From NCBI GenBank assembly GCA_963704595.1, contig OY969922.1, forward strand, positions 2,728,001 to 2,792,000: DNA of 64,000 nt, written 5' to 3'. The position numbers and the translations under genes were made by a program. Positions 18,709 to 29,293 of the stretch are shown here, piece by piece. The DNA comes from Acuticoccus sp963704595 (GTDB lineage: Bacteria; Pseudomonadota; Alphaproteobacteria; Rhizobiales; Amorphaceae). Every line of letters starts with the position of its first letter. Position 1 is the stretch's first letter. A model generated the notes under the pieces. It was not told where the DNA came from and ran no database searches. It worked only from the letters and a program-made list of their open reading frames with translations.

Positions 18709-19713
18709 ATGTCTACTTTCAAACCCGATACCACGTGGGTCGGCCTGCTCGGCGGCGGCGTGTCCGGCTCGATCCTCGCAGGCGGCAGCGTCTTCCAGAT
18801 CGACGTTTTCAACATGGGCGGCGAGCGGCTTCCCGTGCGCGCCCTCGTCACCGGCAAGCGCGTCGGCCTCGTCGCCGAAGCCGGCACCGCGATGGCCGCG
18901 CTCGTTGTCACCGGCTGCCGCAAGGGCAACGAAATGGACGGCATCACCTCATCCGGGCTCGACTGGGAACTCGCCGTCGGCCTCAAGGGCAGCGCCATCG
19001 TCAAGACCGGCGCCAAGCTCTTCAAGACGATGGCCGCGCAGGCGACCGCCGAGGGCGTCAACTGGGCCGTCCACGAAAGCGCCAAGCGCTTCGTCCAGTG
19101 GGCAATGGACGACCTCGGCGTCGTACAGTCCGGCAAGCAGTTCAACCTCATCCCGTCGCCGCTCTCCATCGGGCTCGGCGCGGGCGTTTTCTACGAATGG
19201 CAGACGCTGAACCTCCTCGGCGGCAAGGTCGCCTGGCAGCACCTCTCCCCACGGTGGAGCATCGAGAACGCGGGCGGCGACGTCTACTTCCAGCTCTGCG
19301 ACATCCCCGAGCAGGACGGCACCAAGATCCGCATCGGCTTCGGCGTCGACGAGTTCGGCCTCGACCCCCTCATCCGCTGGGAGAAGGTGAAGGGCGAAGG
19401 CCACGTCAATTCACAGAACAAGTTCCAGATCGAGGGCTACGTCCACCAGGGCTTCCTGTTCGAGCGGCACGACGGAATGGGTTTTTCCGGCATCAACCTT
19501 TCGAACTACCGCCCGATCGGCGAGATGCAGCAGGGCTATTTCTCCAACGAAAACAACAAGGACGTCGCGAAGAACACGAAGATCACCGTCTATCCCGAGG
19601 TCTACCAGTTCGGAAACTACCCGCTCTGGACCGCGAGCGACCGGGCCAAGGTGAAGGTCGACAGGACGGGCCGGTTCGCAAGCGTCGACGGCAACAGCAA
19701 CCTCCGGGACTGA
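18709..19713 (+). CDS. Orphan 334-residue hypothetical protein
   Basis: Not recognised. The ATG at 18709 is chosen over an upstream in-frame extension because MSTFKPDTTWVGLLGGGVSG follows a purine-rich GGGGA. The N-terminus is Gly/Ala-rich and mildly hydrophobic (WVGLLGGGVSGSILAGGS) without a clear cleavage site. A helical middle (KTGAKLFKTMAAQATAEGVN) follows, then a beta-rich, aromatic second half (FYEWQTLNLLGGKVAWQHLS, HQGFLFERHDGMGFSGINLS). Asn/Gln are enriched towards the end. Codon use is ordinary for the window. It could be an enclosed-barrel or particle-type protein, but this is speculation. Confidence 0.7.
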   Translation: MSTFKPDTTWVGLLGGGVSGSILAGGSVFQIDVFNMGGERLPVRALVTGKRVGLVAEAGTAMAALVVTGCRKGNEMDGITSSGLDWELAVGLKGSAIVKTGAKLFKTMAAQATAEGVNWAVHESAKRFVQWAMDDLGVVQSGKQFNLIPSPLSIGLGAGVFYEWQTLNLLGGKVAWQHLSPRWSIENAGGDVYFQLCDIPEQDGTKIRIGFGVDEFGLDPLIRWEKVKGEGHVNSQNKFQIEGYVHQGFLFERHDGMGFSGINLSNYRPIGEMQQGYFSNENNKDVAKNTKITVYPEVYQFGNYPLWTASDRAKVKVDRTGRFASVDGNSNLRD

Positions 19714-19815
19714 TCGGCGCGGCGGCCCCGCGCCCGCGTCGCGGCGCCGCCTTCCGGTCCGCCGGCGTCCGCGCTACCACCGGCCGGCGCAGCGCCCGGA
19801 GCGGAAGGACAGGCC

Positions 19816-20325
19816 ATCGCCGACCCCATCATTCTCACAGTCCAGTTCGACGAGACGGCGGCGACCTTCTTCGAGACCGCCCGCCGCACCCACTTCCCGC
19901 CGGCGATCAACAGGATCCCCGCACACCTCACCCTCTTCCACGCCCTGCCGGGCGAGGACGAGGCGCGCATCCTGAAAGCCGTCGCGCTCGCCGCAAACCG
20001 CCAACCCTTCCCGGTCGCCGTGGAAGGGCTGATGCCGCTCGGCCGCGGCGTCGCCTACAGAATAGGTTCCGAGACGCTCGGGACGGTCCGCAAGGGCCTT
20101 GCGGAGACCTTCGCGGAAGACCTCACCCGGCAGGACCGCGAGCGCTTCCGACCCCACGTCACCATCCAGAACAAGGTGACGCCCGAGACCGCCAGAGCCA
20201 CCCTCGCCGCGCTGGAGGAAACCTTCACCCCCTTCACCGCAACGGCGGAGGGCCTCCAGCTCTGGCACTACCGCGGCGGCCCGTGGTCGCCCCTCGCCGC
20301 CGTCCGGTTCGAAGCCTGCCCCTGA
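19816..20325 (+). CDS. 2H phosphoesterase superfamily protein (2'-5' RNA ligase-like) with no canonical start codon
   Basis: Both histidine motifs are present: HLTLFHAL near residue 39 and HVTIQN near residue 114, the HxTx pair that defines 2H phosphodiesterases acting on 2',3'-cyclic or 2'-5' phosphodiesters. The reading frame between the previous gene's stop (19713) and this domain contains no ATG, GTG or TTG. The best candidate is ATC at 19816, 6 nt after GGAAGGA, giving 169 residues (IADPIILTVQFDETAAT...). Either a rare ATC start is used, or the true ATG is hidden by a base error. The 102-bp gap to the orphan gene allows an operon. Confidence 0.75.
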   Translation: MADPIILTVQFDETAATFFETARRTHFPPAINRIPAHLTLFHALPGEDEARILKAVALAANRQPFPVAVEGLMPLGRGVAYRIGSETLGTVRKGLAETFAEDLTRQDRERFRPHVTIQNKVTPETARATLAALEETFTPFTATAEGLQLWHYRGGPWSPLAAVRFEACP

Positions 20326-20343
20326 ACCCCGCCCGATCCGGCC

Positions 20344-22038
20344 TCAGACGATGAAGTCGTTGGCGTAGAACTGGGTGCCCGCGTTCCCCAGCAGCGTCGC
20401 CTCGACGTTGCCCCAGGCGAACACCATGTCGTTGCCGGAGACCTCGAGGCTGTTCAGAGCCTGCCGCGCGCTGATCCCGAGGTCGCGCACCATCAGCCGG
20501 TCGTAGTCGTACACGCTGAAGTCGGTGATCCGGTCGCTGCCGCCGCCCCGCTCGATGACGAAGACGTCCGCATCCTCGCCTCCGATCAGGACATCGTTGC
20601 CCTGCCCGCCGTAGAGATAGTCATCGCCCCAGCCGCCGTTCAGCGTGTCGTCCCACGCCTCGCCCACCAGCGTATCGTTGCCATTGCCACCGTAGAGCTT
20701 GTCGACGCCGACATTGCCCCACAGGATGTCGTTGCCGCTGTCGCCGGCAAGAGTGTCGTTCCCCGTGCCGCCGGACAGCGTGTCGCTGCCCCTGCCGCCG
20801 AACAGCACGTCGTTCCAGTCGGCGCCGCTGATGAGGTCGTTGCCCGCACCGCCGTCGACCGTGTCGGCCTGGTTCTCGCCATGCAGCGTGTCGTTGCCGT
20901 CGCCGCCGAGGAGGACGTCGCCGCCGTCGCCGCCCCGGATGGAGTCGTTGCCCGCATCGCCATTGACGGAATCGGCGCCGTTCTGGCCGAACATCGTGTC
21001 GTTGTTGTTGCCGCCGACCATCAGGTCGTTGCCGTCGCCGCCATACATCAGGTCGAAGCCGCCGCCGCCGTTCAGCGTGTCGTGGTCGCCGTCGCCAGCC
21101 AGCGTGTCGTTGCCGCTGTCGCCGAACAGCCGGTCGCGGCCCCAGCCGCCGAAGATCTGGTCGTTGCCCGCGCCGCCGATGCCGAGGTCGTAGCCGTTCT
21201 GCCCGTACAGGACGTCCGCGCCATTGCCGCCATCGAGGGTATCGCCCTGCTCGCCGCCGTAGAGCTTGTCGTTGCCGTCGTAGCCGAGGAGCGTGTCGTG
21301 GCCGTTGCCGCCGTCCAGCGTGTCATCGCTCTCGCGGCCAACCAGTGCGTCGTCACCGCTGCGGCCATAGATCCGCGTCGCGTCGTTGACGGCGATCAGC
21401 GTCTCGCTGCGCCACGTCCCCGTGATCTCCAGAACATTGTAGTAGGCGAACCACTGCAGGGTGACACCCGCCATCTCGGAGGACGCGCCGTAGCGATAGC
21501 TGAGCGCCTGCCTGTCCAGCGTCTGGTAGTTGCTCTTGTTCTGCCCCGCCCAGTTGTAGGACATGACCGTGTGATTGGTGTCGTCCTGCGACGGCGGCAG
21601 GTTCGGGCTGCCGTCGAACGGGTGCTTGAGGCCGAGCGCATGGCCAAGCTCGTGCAGCATCACCTGGAAGCCACCGGACCCGCGCGAATAGTCGTCGTAG
21701 AACCGGTTCATCCCGATGTCGCAGGACGTGTTCTGGAAGTAATCCGAAGTGTAGGGGTAGGACGCCCACGACGTTCCGGTCCGGTCGTCGTTATAGAAGA
21801 TGCTCACCATCTCTTCGGCGTCGGGCTCGACCTCGACGAACCGGACGCCGCAGACCGCCTCCATCGCCGACATCGCCTGCCGCGCCGCAGTCTTCAGCGT
21901 CGCGTTGGCGACGGTGTAGTTGGTGCCCGAAAGGTCCGCCCAGTTCGAGAAGGAATAGGAGACGACGACCGGCGCACCATTGGCGTAGAAGCCGTTCATC
22001 GTGTTGTTGTCGCCCGCAAGAAGCGCCCTGAAACTCAT
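20344..22038 (-). CDS. Serralysin-like M10 zinc metalloprotease with RTX repeats
   Basis: A secreted protease of 564 residues. The metzincin zinc motif HELGHALGLKH (HExxHxxGxxH) and the Met-turn TVMSYNW are intact. From about residue 225 come many nonapeptide repeats of the type GGxGxDxLx (for example YGGNGNDTLVGEAWDDTLNG), which bind Ca2+ and carry type I secretion substrates out. The C-terminus ends VEATLLGNAG...YANDFIV, a typical uncleaved T1SS signal region. The start at 22038 (MSFRALLAGDNNTMNG) is chosen by alignment to the neighbouring paralogue. No dedicated T1SS transporter is encoded in the window. Confidence 0.88.
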   Translation of the reverse strand: MSFRALLAGDNNTMNGFYANGAPVVVSYSFSNWADLSGTNYTVANATLKTAARQAMSAMEAVCGVRFVEVEPDAEEMVSIFYNDDRTGTSWASYPYTSDYFQNTSCDIGMNRFYDDYSRGSGGFQVMLHELGHALGLKHPFDGSPNLPPSQDDTNHTVMSYNWAGQNKSNYQTLDRQALSYRYGASSEMAGVTLQWFAYYNVLEITGTWRSETLIAVNDATRIYGRSGDDALVGRESDDTLDGGNGHDTLLGYDGNDKLYGGEQGDTLDGGNGADVLYGQNGYDLGIGGAGNDQIFGGWGRDRLFGDSGNDTLAGDGDHDTLNGGGGFDLMYGGDGNDLMVGGNNNDTMFGQNGADSVNGDAGNDSIRGGDGGDVLLGGDGNDTLHGENQADTVDGGAGNDLISGADWNDVLFGGRGSDTLSGGTGNDTLAGDSGNDILWGNVGVDKLYGGNGNDTLVGEAWDDTLNGGWGDDYLYGGQGNDVLIGGEDADVFVIERGGGSDRITDFSVYDYDRLMVRDLGISARQALNSLEVSGNDMVFAWGNVEATLLGNAGTQFYANDFIV

Positions 22039-22304
22039 ACGTCCAATCCAATCCCAAGCGCCTGCCGGCCAGCTGCCCCGAAAATCCACATCCTAAATGG
22101 ACCGGACCTGAACACGCAGCAACGCACGCGCTCCGTCAGCCGGGCCGCCACCCGAACCCTGCGCCCGGGCCGAACCGCCCCGCCCGTCCCACCATCGCGC
22201 ACACCCGAGCGCTCGCGCCTATTGAGCCTCACCGAAACTGCGCGAACCTTGCGGGATGCAAAGCCGACCCGTGGCCTGCGCAGGAAAGCCGCCGCACGTC
22301 CGCT

Positions 22305-24419
22305 TCAGACCAGAAAGACGTCCTCGTCGAACGCGCTCCCGGCATTGCCGACGAGCGTCGCCTCGACGGTACCCCAGCGGAACACCATGTCCGCCCCCGA
22401 AACGGCAAGCTGCTCAAGCGCGTCCTGCGCCGAGACGCCAAGGCCCCGGATCATCAGCCGGTCGCCCTCGGCAAGGCTGAAATCGGTGATCGTGTCGTGC
22501 CCGCCGATAGCCTCCAGCTCGAACACGTCCGCGCCCGCCCCGCCGGTGATCAGATCATCGCCCTGCCCGCCGATCAGCACGTCGCGTCCGTTTCCGCCGT
22601 CGAGCGTGTCGTCCCACAGGTCACCGTACAGGGTATCGTGACCGCCTGCGCCGGACAGCACGTCGATGCCGAGGTTGCCGGAGAGGACGTCGTCGCCGCT
22701 GCCACCATGGAGGACATCGTTGCCGGTACCGCCTGAAAGCGTGTCGTTGCCGGCGGAACCGAAGACCGTGTCGCTCCAGTCGTCGCCGAACAGCAGATCG
22801 TCACCGTCGCCTCCCACGATGCGGTCGTCATGGCCGTTCCCCGAGAGGGTGTCGTTGCCGGCCGAGCCCCTCAGGATGTCGTTGCCGTTGCCACCCCACA
22901 TGCCGTCGCCGCCATCGTCGCCGGTCATCGTATCGTCACCGGCGTTCCCGCCGAGGGTATCGTTGCCGGCCCCTCCGAACATCAGGTCCGATCCGTCACT
23001 GCCGTAGACGAGATCAAGCCCGGCGCCGCCCTTCAGCGTGTTGTCGCCGGCGAAGCCGACGATCGTGTCGTTGCCGTCGTCTCCCAGGAGCGAATCGCCG
23101 CCCCGGCCGCCGGACATGGAATCGTTGCCGTATCCGCCGGACAGGATGTCAGCGTCGTTGCCGCCCCACATGGTGTCGTCTCCGGAGTCGCCATGGAGCT
23201 CGTTGGAACCGCCCCAGCCTCCGACGAGAGAGTCCGACCCGCTGCCGCCGCGCAACGTATTGCTGCCCGATCCGCCTTGCAGCTGATCGTCGCCGCCTCC
23301 GCCGTCCATCACGTCGTCTCCGGCCTCGCCGAACATGCGGTCGTCGCCGTCGTCACCCATCATCCCGTCGTCGCCGGCGCCCCCATACATGCGATCCCAC
23401 CCGCCGTAGCCGTACATGGCGTCGTCACCCGCATCGCCGTGCAGTTCATCGTCGTCCAGTCCGCCGTAAAGGGTGTCGTCCCCGTTGCCACCGAACAGTT
23501 TGTTGAACCCGCCGCCTGCGTTCAGCCAGTCGTCGCCATCGCCGCCGAGCAGCAGATCGTAACCACTGCCGGACAGAATGACGTCATTGCCGAACTCGCC
23601 GTAAATCGTATCGTCGCCACTGCCGGCCACCAGAGTATCGCCACCGTCCCCGCCAAAGAGGAGGTTTTCGCCGTCGAAGCCGTCGAGGTAGTCCAGACCA
23701 GCGCCGCCATGGAGCGTGTCATTGCCGTCGCGACCCGCCAGGCGGTCGTTGCCTCCTCCGCCATACATGCGGTTGTCGCCGTTCACCCCGGCCAGCGTGT
23801 CGTCACGCAGCGTCCCGACGATCTCGAGCAGGTCGTCCTGCGGGAACCACGTCGTCACCACACCGTCGAGCGTTGAGGAGGCGCCGTAGCGGTACGTCAG
23901 TGCCTCCTTGTCCAACCGCTGGTAATCGGACTTTATCGGCCCGACCGAATACATTGACATCAGGGTATGGTCGGTGTTGTCCAGTTTCGGTGAAATGCCG
24001 AAAGGATCCCTGAGACCCACGGCATGACCAAGTTCATGCAGGAGTTCCTGAAGACCGGCGGATCCCGGCGCATATTCGCCAAGTGAGGGGTCGATCGCGA
24101 TAGTGGTGTGGGTATGCGCCCGCCCCCGCGGGCCGGACGTATACGAATAGCCGACATCATCGTTGTAAACGATGCTGAGCATCTCGTCGGCACTCGGCTC
24201 GACCTCGACGAATCGAATACCGCAAGTCTGCGCCATCACCTCCACCGCCCGACGAGCCGCATTCTCCAGTGCAGGATCGGCAACGCTGTATTCGGTACCG
24301 AGCAGATCGTTCGCGTTCGAGAACGAATATGTGACGACGACTTGCCCGTTCGGCGAGCCCACTTTCAGGAATCCGTTCAGGGTATACCACTCAGCCGCAA
24401 GAATACCTTCGAACACCAT
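22305..24419 (-). CDS. Paralogous RTX metzincin with Asp in place of the third zinc His
   Basis: A 704-residue paralogue of the preceding gene. The N-terminal YSFSNANDLLGTEYSV aligns with YSFSNWADLSGTNYTV, and both end VEATL(V/L)GNAG. The zinc motif reads HELGHAVGLRD, so the third ligand is Asp rather than His, as in snapalysin-type metzincins. The presumed Met-turn is TLMSMYS. The RTX region is longer (over 20 Gly/Asp repeats, about residues 225-640). The start at 24419 (MVFEGILAAEWYTLNG) is preferred by paralogy; an in-frame extension to 24494 contains a Cys-bearing stretch of doubtful value. It lies 266 bp upstream of its paralogue on the same strand and looks like a diverged tandem duplicate. 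Confidence 0.85.
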   Translation of the reverse strand: MVFEGILAAEWYTLNGFLKVGSPNGQVVVTYSFSNANDLLGTEYSVADPALENAARRAVEVMAQTCGIRFVEVEPSADEMLSIVYNDDVGYSYTSGPRGRAHTHTTIAIDPSLGEYAPGSAGLQELLHELGHAVGLRDPFGISPKLDNTDHTLMSMYSVGPIKSDYQRLDKEALTYRYGASSTLDGVVTTWFPQDDLLEIVGTLRDDTLAGVNGDNRMYGGGGNDRLAGRDGNDTLHGGAGLDYLDGFDGENLLFGGDGGDTLVAGSGDDTIYGEFGNDVILSGSGYDLLLGGDGDDWLNAGGGFNKLFGGNGDDTLYGGLDDDELHGDAGDDAMYGYGGWDRMYGGAGDDGMMGDDGDDRMFGEAGDDVMDGGGGDDQLQGGSGSNTLRGGSGSDSLVGGWGGSNELHGDSGDDTMWGGNDADILSGGYGNDSMSGGRGGDSLLGDDGNDTIVGFAGDNTLKGGAGLDLVYGSDGSDLMFGGAGNDTLGGNAGDDTMTGDDGGDGMWGGNGNDILRGSAGNDTLSGNGHDDRIVGGDGDDLLFGDDWSDTVFGSAGNDTLSGGTGNDVLHGGSGDDVLSGNLGIDVLSGAGGHDTLYGDLWDDTLDGGNGRDVLIGGQGDDLITGGAGADVFELEAIGGHDTITDFSLAEGDRLMIRGLGVSAQDALEQLAVSGADMVFRWGTVEATLVGNAGSAFDEDVFLV

Positions 24420-24752
24420 TTCAACCCGGTCCTCTGTTGCGCAGGAACCCGGCACACAGGCGTCTGCGGCGGCAACCATCGCCCTGGAAATCACCGTTGT
24501 GATAATCGTCCTGAAGTTCGCTACCGATTGCAGTCAACATTGGAAAGCGGCATCCGCCGCCAGACCGCGCACGACGCTCCGTGATCCGTCCTCAGGGGCA
24601 AAAAAGCCACGCTGATGTACCTCGCCCCTATCCTCGGGCGTCAATCTCTCCTATATGCGGGCCGCAGTCAGGCGTCCCGTAACGCTGGCGCCCCTTTCAA
24701 TCGACACCATCTCTTCGCTACATACGGCCAACGCCGCGAGTAGGACTTTCCC

Positions 24753-25196
24753 ATGCAGACCGTCATCATCGTCATCCACCTGATGATCGTGATCGCCTTG
24801 ATCGCCGTCATCCTCCTGCAGCGCTCCGAGGGCGGCGGGCTCGGAATCGGCGGTGGCGGCGGAGCCGGCGGCGGGATGTTCTCCGCCCGCGGCAGCGCCA
24901 ACCTCCTGACGCGCACGACCACCTTCCTCGCCATCGCATTCTTCGTGACCTCGCTCGGCCTCGGCGTCCTCGCCCGCCAGCAGGCCGGCGCACCCTCGAT
25001 CCTCGACGGCCTCACCGGCACCGAGAGCGGCACCCCGCTCGGGGATGGCGAGACCCGCGGATCCGGCTCCGGCATCCTCGATGCCCTGCAGCCGACCGAC
25101 GGCACGCCGACCCCGCCCGCCGGCGACAACGCAACGCCGGAAGCGCCGTCCGCGCCGGCAACCCCGGCCTCCCCGCAGGTCCCCACCGGCCAGTAA
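24753..25196 (+). CDS. secG: Preprotein translocase subunit SecG
   Basis: An inner-membrane accessory subunit of SecYEG. The 147-residue protein has TM1 MQTVIIVIHLMIVIALIAVI, the conserved LLQRSEGGGLG followed by a Gly-rich loop, and TM2 TTFLAIAFFVTSLGLGVLA. A long Pro/Ala/Thr-rich cytoplasmic or periplasmic tail (residues 90-147) is common in alphaproteobacteria. A 13-bp perfect hairpin follows the stop. In many relatives secG is directly followed by pyrG; here a small secreted-protein gene intervenes. Confidence 0.94.
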   Translation: MQTVIIVIHLMIVIALIAVILLQRSEGGGLGIGGGGGAGGGMFSARGSANLLTRTTTFLAIAFFVTSLGLGVLARQQAGAPSILDGLTGTESGTPLGDGETRGSGSGILDALQPTDGTPTPPAGDNATPEAPSAPATPASPQVPTGQ

Positions 25197-25202
25197 CCCG
25201 CT

Positions 25203-25235
25203 GACGCGGCGATCCCCCAACCGGATCGCCGCGTC
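25203..25235 (+). terminator. Strong hairpin after secG
   Basis: GACGCGGCGATCC (25203-25215) and GGATCGCCGCGTC (25223-25235) pair perfectly over 13 bp around a 7-nt loop, starting 6 bp past the secG stop. There is no U-tract, so it may act as a terminator or as a 3'-end stabiliser. Confidence 0.65.
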
Positions 25236-25559
25236 GCACCCGCCGCACGCCTGCCCGGAACTCGACGCCGGGCGCTGGCCAGGACGTTCGCGACAGTCGG
25301 CACCCGCGTCCCGTCCGCGCCCGGCGAGCACCGCTGAATGTTCGTCAGCCGCGCACCCTCGGCGCGTCACATCTCCCGCCCGAACTTCATTCGCCGCCCT
25401 TGAGAGCGCGTCCCTCTGCAGCGCTGTAGTGCGGCAGACGATCCGTGCGCGCGTCCTGTTCAACGACCGCCCAGACAAGTGCATCCGGACTGCCCTCGAC
25501 GGCCACATACTCCCCAGCACGGCACGCGGCGGCCGCGCAAAGCGTGCGGCCCGGGCCGC
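25236..25559. other. Gene-free convergent intergenic stretch
   Basis: About 320 bp between the secG hairpin and the end of the gene at 25560-26055. I see no conserved frame, tRNA or strong repeat in it. Confidence 0.5.
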
Positions 25560-26055
25560 TCAGTTCCGGTTAGGGAGGCCGTTGGCGGCGCGCTGGGCAC
25601 GGATTTCGTCCGCCGAGTTGCGGACGGTCTCGAGGAGCTCGGCGAGCCCCGCTTCGATCCTCTGGTGCGCGGCGGGAAACTCCGCTTTCGGCGTGAGACG
25701 GATCGTCGTGCGTGCGTGGCCAGTCCAGCGCGCACGCGATCTCCTCGGCCCATCCCTCCGGGTCGCCCCCGGCCCATTCGTTGATCGGCAGGCCGACGGT
25801 CTGGTTGAGGCTGGCAAAGAGCGCGGCGTCTCCGCTGGCTTCGAGCTCCGGCCGTGCCGCCAGATGCACCCGGTAGCGATACTGGCCGCGGTAGAACAGG
25901 CAGACCGCCTCGTCCCGCTCTCCCTTCGCAAACAGCGTGGCCGCGCGCTGGTAGTCGGCCGCCGGATGACCGTCGTCCTGCGCCTGCGCCCCTACCGGCT
26001 GCGCCATGACAAGCACGCCGGCCACCGCCATCGCCCCGATGATGCCAAATCTCAT
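25560..26055 (-). CDS. Small secreted/periplasmic protein, unknown; +1 frame break
   Basis: The signal peptide is MRFGIIGAMAVAGVLVMAQPVGAQA. The mature part (DDGHPAADYQRAATLFAKGE then RDEAVCLFYRGQYRYRVHLA) looks like a short helical, possibly TPR-like repeat protein, with NEWAGGDPEGWAEEIACALDW further on. The frame moves +1 near 25715, between DWPRT and TIRLTPKAEFPAAHQRIEAG; corrected length 164 residues. I do not recognise a characterised family. It is divergent from pyrG and convergent with secG. Confidence 0.7.
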
Positions 26056-26264
26056 AGGATCTCTTTCTCACGCAAGGTCCGCGCCGACGCTGGACCCACC
26101 GCGCCCAGCCTGTCGAGTCCGCCCGGGCACCGAACCCTGCCCAAGGCCGCACGGAAGCGAGCCACACTATCGGGGCATAACGGCCCTGCATCGGCCGCCG
26201 GTGCTTGAAGCCCGCCGCGGCCCGTGCTTTGACGTTTGCCCGGACGCGAATTTCCGGAGGAACT

Positions 26265-27893
<1,629 letters not shown>

Positions 27894-27906
27894 GATATCT
27901 TACAAT

Positions 27907-28794
27907 TTATGCTTCAAATGGCGGGAAACGGTTCTGTCCAGCCTTCATGTCCTGTTTCAATCGATCCAACCAATACCAAGGAATGACTGTACCGAGCCGG
28001 AGTTCATTCATTTCATTATCGCCGTAACTACCGGTGTAAACACCGACAAACTTCAGAGAAATTGTAACATCATTCAAGCTATCGCGAGACAGATTGTTTG
28101 ATGTTATGAAACTGATGAATGATTGGTCCTTTGCCTTTGTTAGTGGATTACCTTTTTTGTCTCTATAGTATACCCCCTCCCCTAGGAAAAATACGGAAGA
28201 ACCAGACATACCACTTCTTCCTGGCGTGTCGACTAAGAAAACGTTTCTGCTGCGAAAATTCAACTTAGGCTCAGATGCAATCATTGCATTCTTCCATAGC
28301 GGCGCAGGATGAAAATCTAGTGCGTATGGAAATCCGATGACCGCAACATCCTTGCCTGGCTCTATATAATCAATATCAGACAGACTAAGCTTCTCGATAT
28401 CGAGAACTCCGCACTGCGGCGGAATGTCAACTGGAAGCATAATTAGGTCGACCGCCTCAAAGCCCTCCTCGCACTCGAACCACAGCGGCTTTTCATCTAT
28501 TCCGTAGAGAGGAATGCTGTCGATCACCTCAAGCTGCTTGAGGTCCTTGTGTGATGAACTAAAGCTGATGTGAGTTGGCGATACTGGGGGGTATCCAGGC
28601 AACGACCTCCCCGGATTGGACGGGTCTTTACCGGTGATGACGTGCCAATTCGTGCAAAGATACCATTGATCGCCGCTCTGTGTGAAAAATCCTGAGCCGG
28701 ACGAACATTTCTTTAGTGAACCGTCGCTCTGGCCATAGAAGCACTCGACACAACTAACGCCGAATATAATTGGCCTTGGCCCCCGTATATTCAT
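27907..28794 (-). CDS. Stand-alone trypsin-like serine protease domain protein in an AT-rich islet
   Basis: The 295-residue protein has the chymotrypsin-fold triad in order: His in GSGFF...LCTNWHVI (about residue 48), Asp in AVDLIMLPVD (about 119) and Ser in TPGRSGMSGSSVFF (about 198). There is no signal peptide and no PDZ domain, so it is probably cytosolic and unlike DegP. Base composition is far more AT-rich than any neighbour (roughly mid-40s % GC), and codon use is alien to the window, so recent horizontal transfer is likely. It is convergent with pyrG (13 bp). Such proteases occur as effectors in some defence and toxin systems, but no partner is visible beyond the ParD/ParE pair 240 bp away. 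Confidence 0.8.
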   Translation of the reverse strand: MNIRGPRPIIFGVSCVECFYGQSDGSLKKCSSGSGFFTQSGDQWYLCTNWHVITGKDPSNPGRSLPGYPPVSPTHISFSSSHKDLKQLEVIDSIPLYGIDEKPLWFECEEGFEAVDLIMLPVDIPPQCGVLDIEKLSLSDIDYIEPGKDVAVIGFPYALDFHPAPLWKNAMIASEPKLNFRSRNVFLVDTPGRSGMSGSSVFFLGEGVYYRDKKGNPLTKAKDQSFISFITSNNLSRDSLNDVTISLKFVGVYTGSYGDNEMNELRLGTVIPWYWLDRLKQDMKAGQNRFPPFEA

Positions 28795-29032
28795 CCAAAA
28801 CTCACAATTTTGAGAGCGATTTGTTTAATAATAATAATTTGAAGCGTCTGGAATGTATATAACCTCAAATCTTGGCTACGCTGGTTTCGGTGGATAGGGG
28901 GGCCTGGCCGCTGTTTGCATCAAACGACAGACGATCCCCGACCGCCTACATTTGAAACGATTGCATGATCGACCAATTCGATTTCCTAGCTTGTTTGCCG
29001 CATACTCGCAGACGGAAAGCGGGGAGGTAATG
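28795..29032. other. AT-rich intergenic segment
   Basis: The first ~110 bp (to about 28900) are strongly AT-rich, with an AATAATAATAATTTG run near 28827-28841, and serve as the likely promoter of the protease gene. Composition returns to normal near 28960-29030, which marks the right edge of the low-GC islet. Confidence 0.5.
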
Positions 29033-29293
29033 ATGGGCAAACACACAATCCTCGTCGAGGATGACCAGGACGCGCTCCTCACGCAGCTGATCGCCAGCGG
29101 CCAGTTTCAAGACGTAAGCGACGCCGTCCGCGCCGCCCTGCGGCTCCTCGAAGACGACGAAGCCAGAAGCACGGCGCTGCGCAGCCGCCTTGCGGCAGGC
29201 TACGACGAAGCCGTCCGCGGCGAGTTCACTCCCGGCACCGGCGAGGACGCCGTACACGCAGCATTCGAGGAAGCGCGCCGGCGGCGTGCCTAA
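29033..29293 (+). CDS. parD: ParD-family antitoxin (CopG-like ribbon-helix-helix)
   Basis: The 86-residue protein has the RHH DNA-binding N-terminus (MGKHTILVEDDQDALLTQLI) and an acidic, disordered toxin-wrapping C-terminus ending FEEARRRRA. ATG at 29033 has GGGGAGG 5 nt upstream; an ATG one codon earlier is the alternative. The stop overlaps the toxin start by 8 nt. Expected to repress its own operon and neutralise ParE. Confidence 0.88.
   Translation: MGKHTILVEDDQDALLTQLIASGQFQDVSDAVRAALRLLEDDEARSTALRSRLAAGYDEAVRGEFTPGTGEDAVHAAFEEARRRRA

Noticed and set aside
19714..20354. Long plus-strand frame covering the aspS upstream and 2H region in another phase
   Set aside because: Arg/Pro-rich shadow translation without any family pattern; the HxTx frame is the real one.
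20600..24000. Dense short repeats that could be mistaken for a CRISPR or satellite array
   Set aside because: They encode GGxGxD RTX nonapeptides in two in-frame protease genes; no constant repeat with unique spacers exists.
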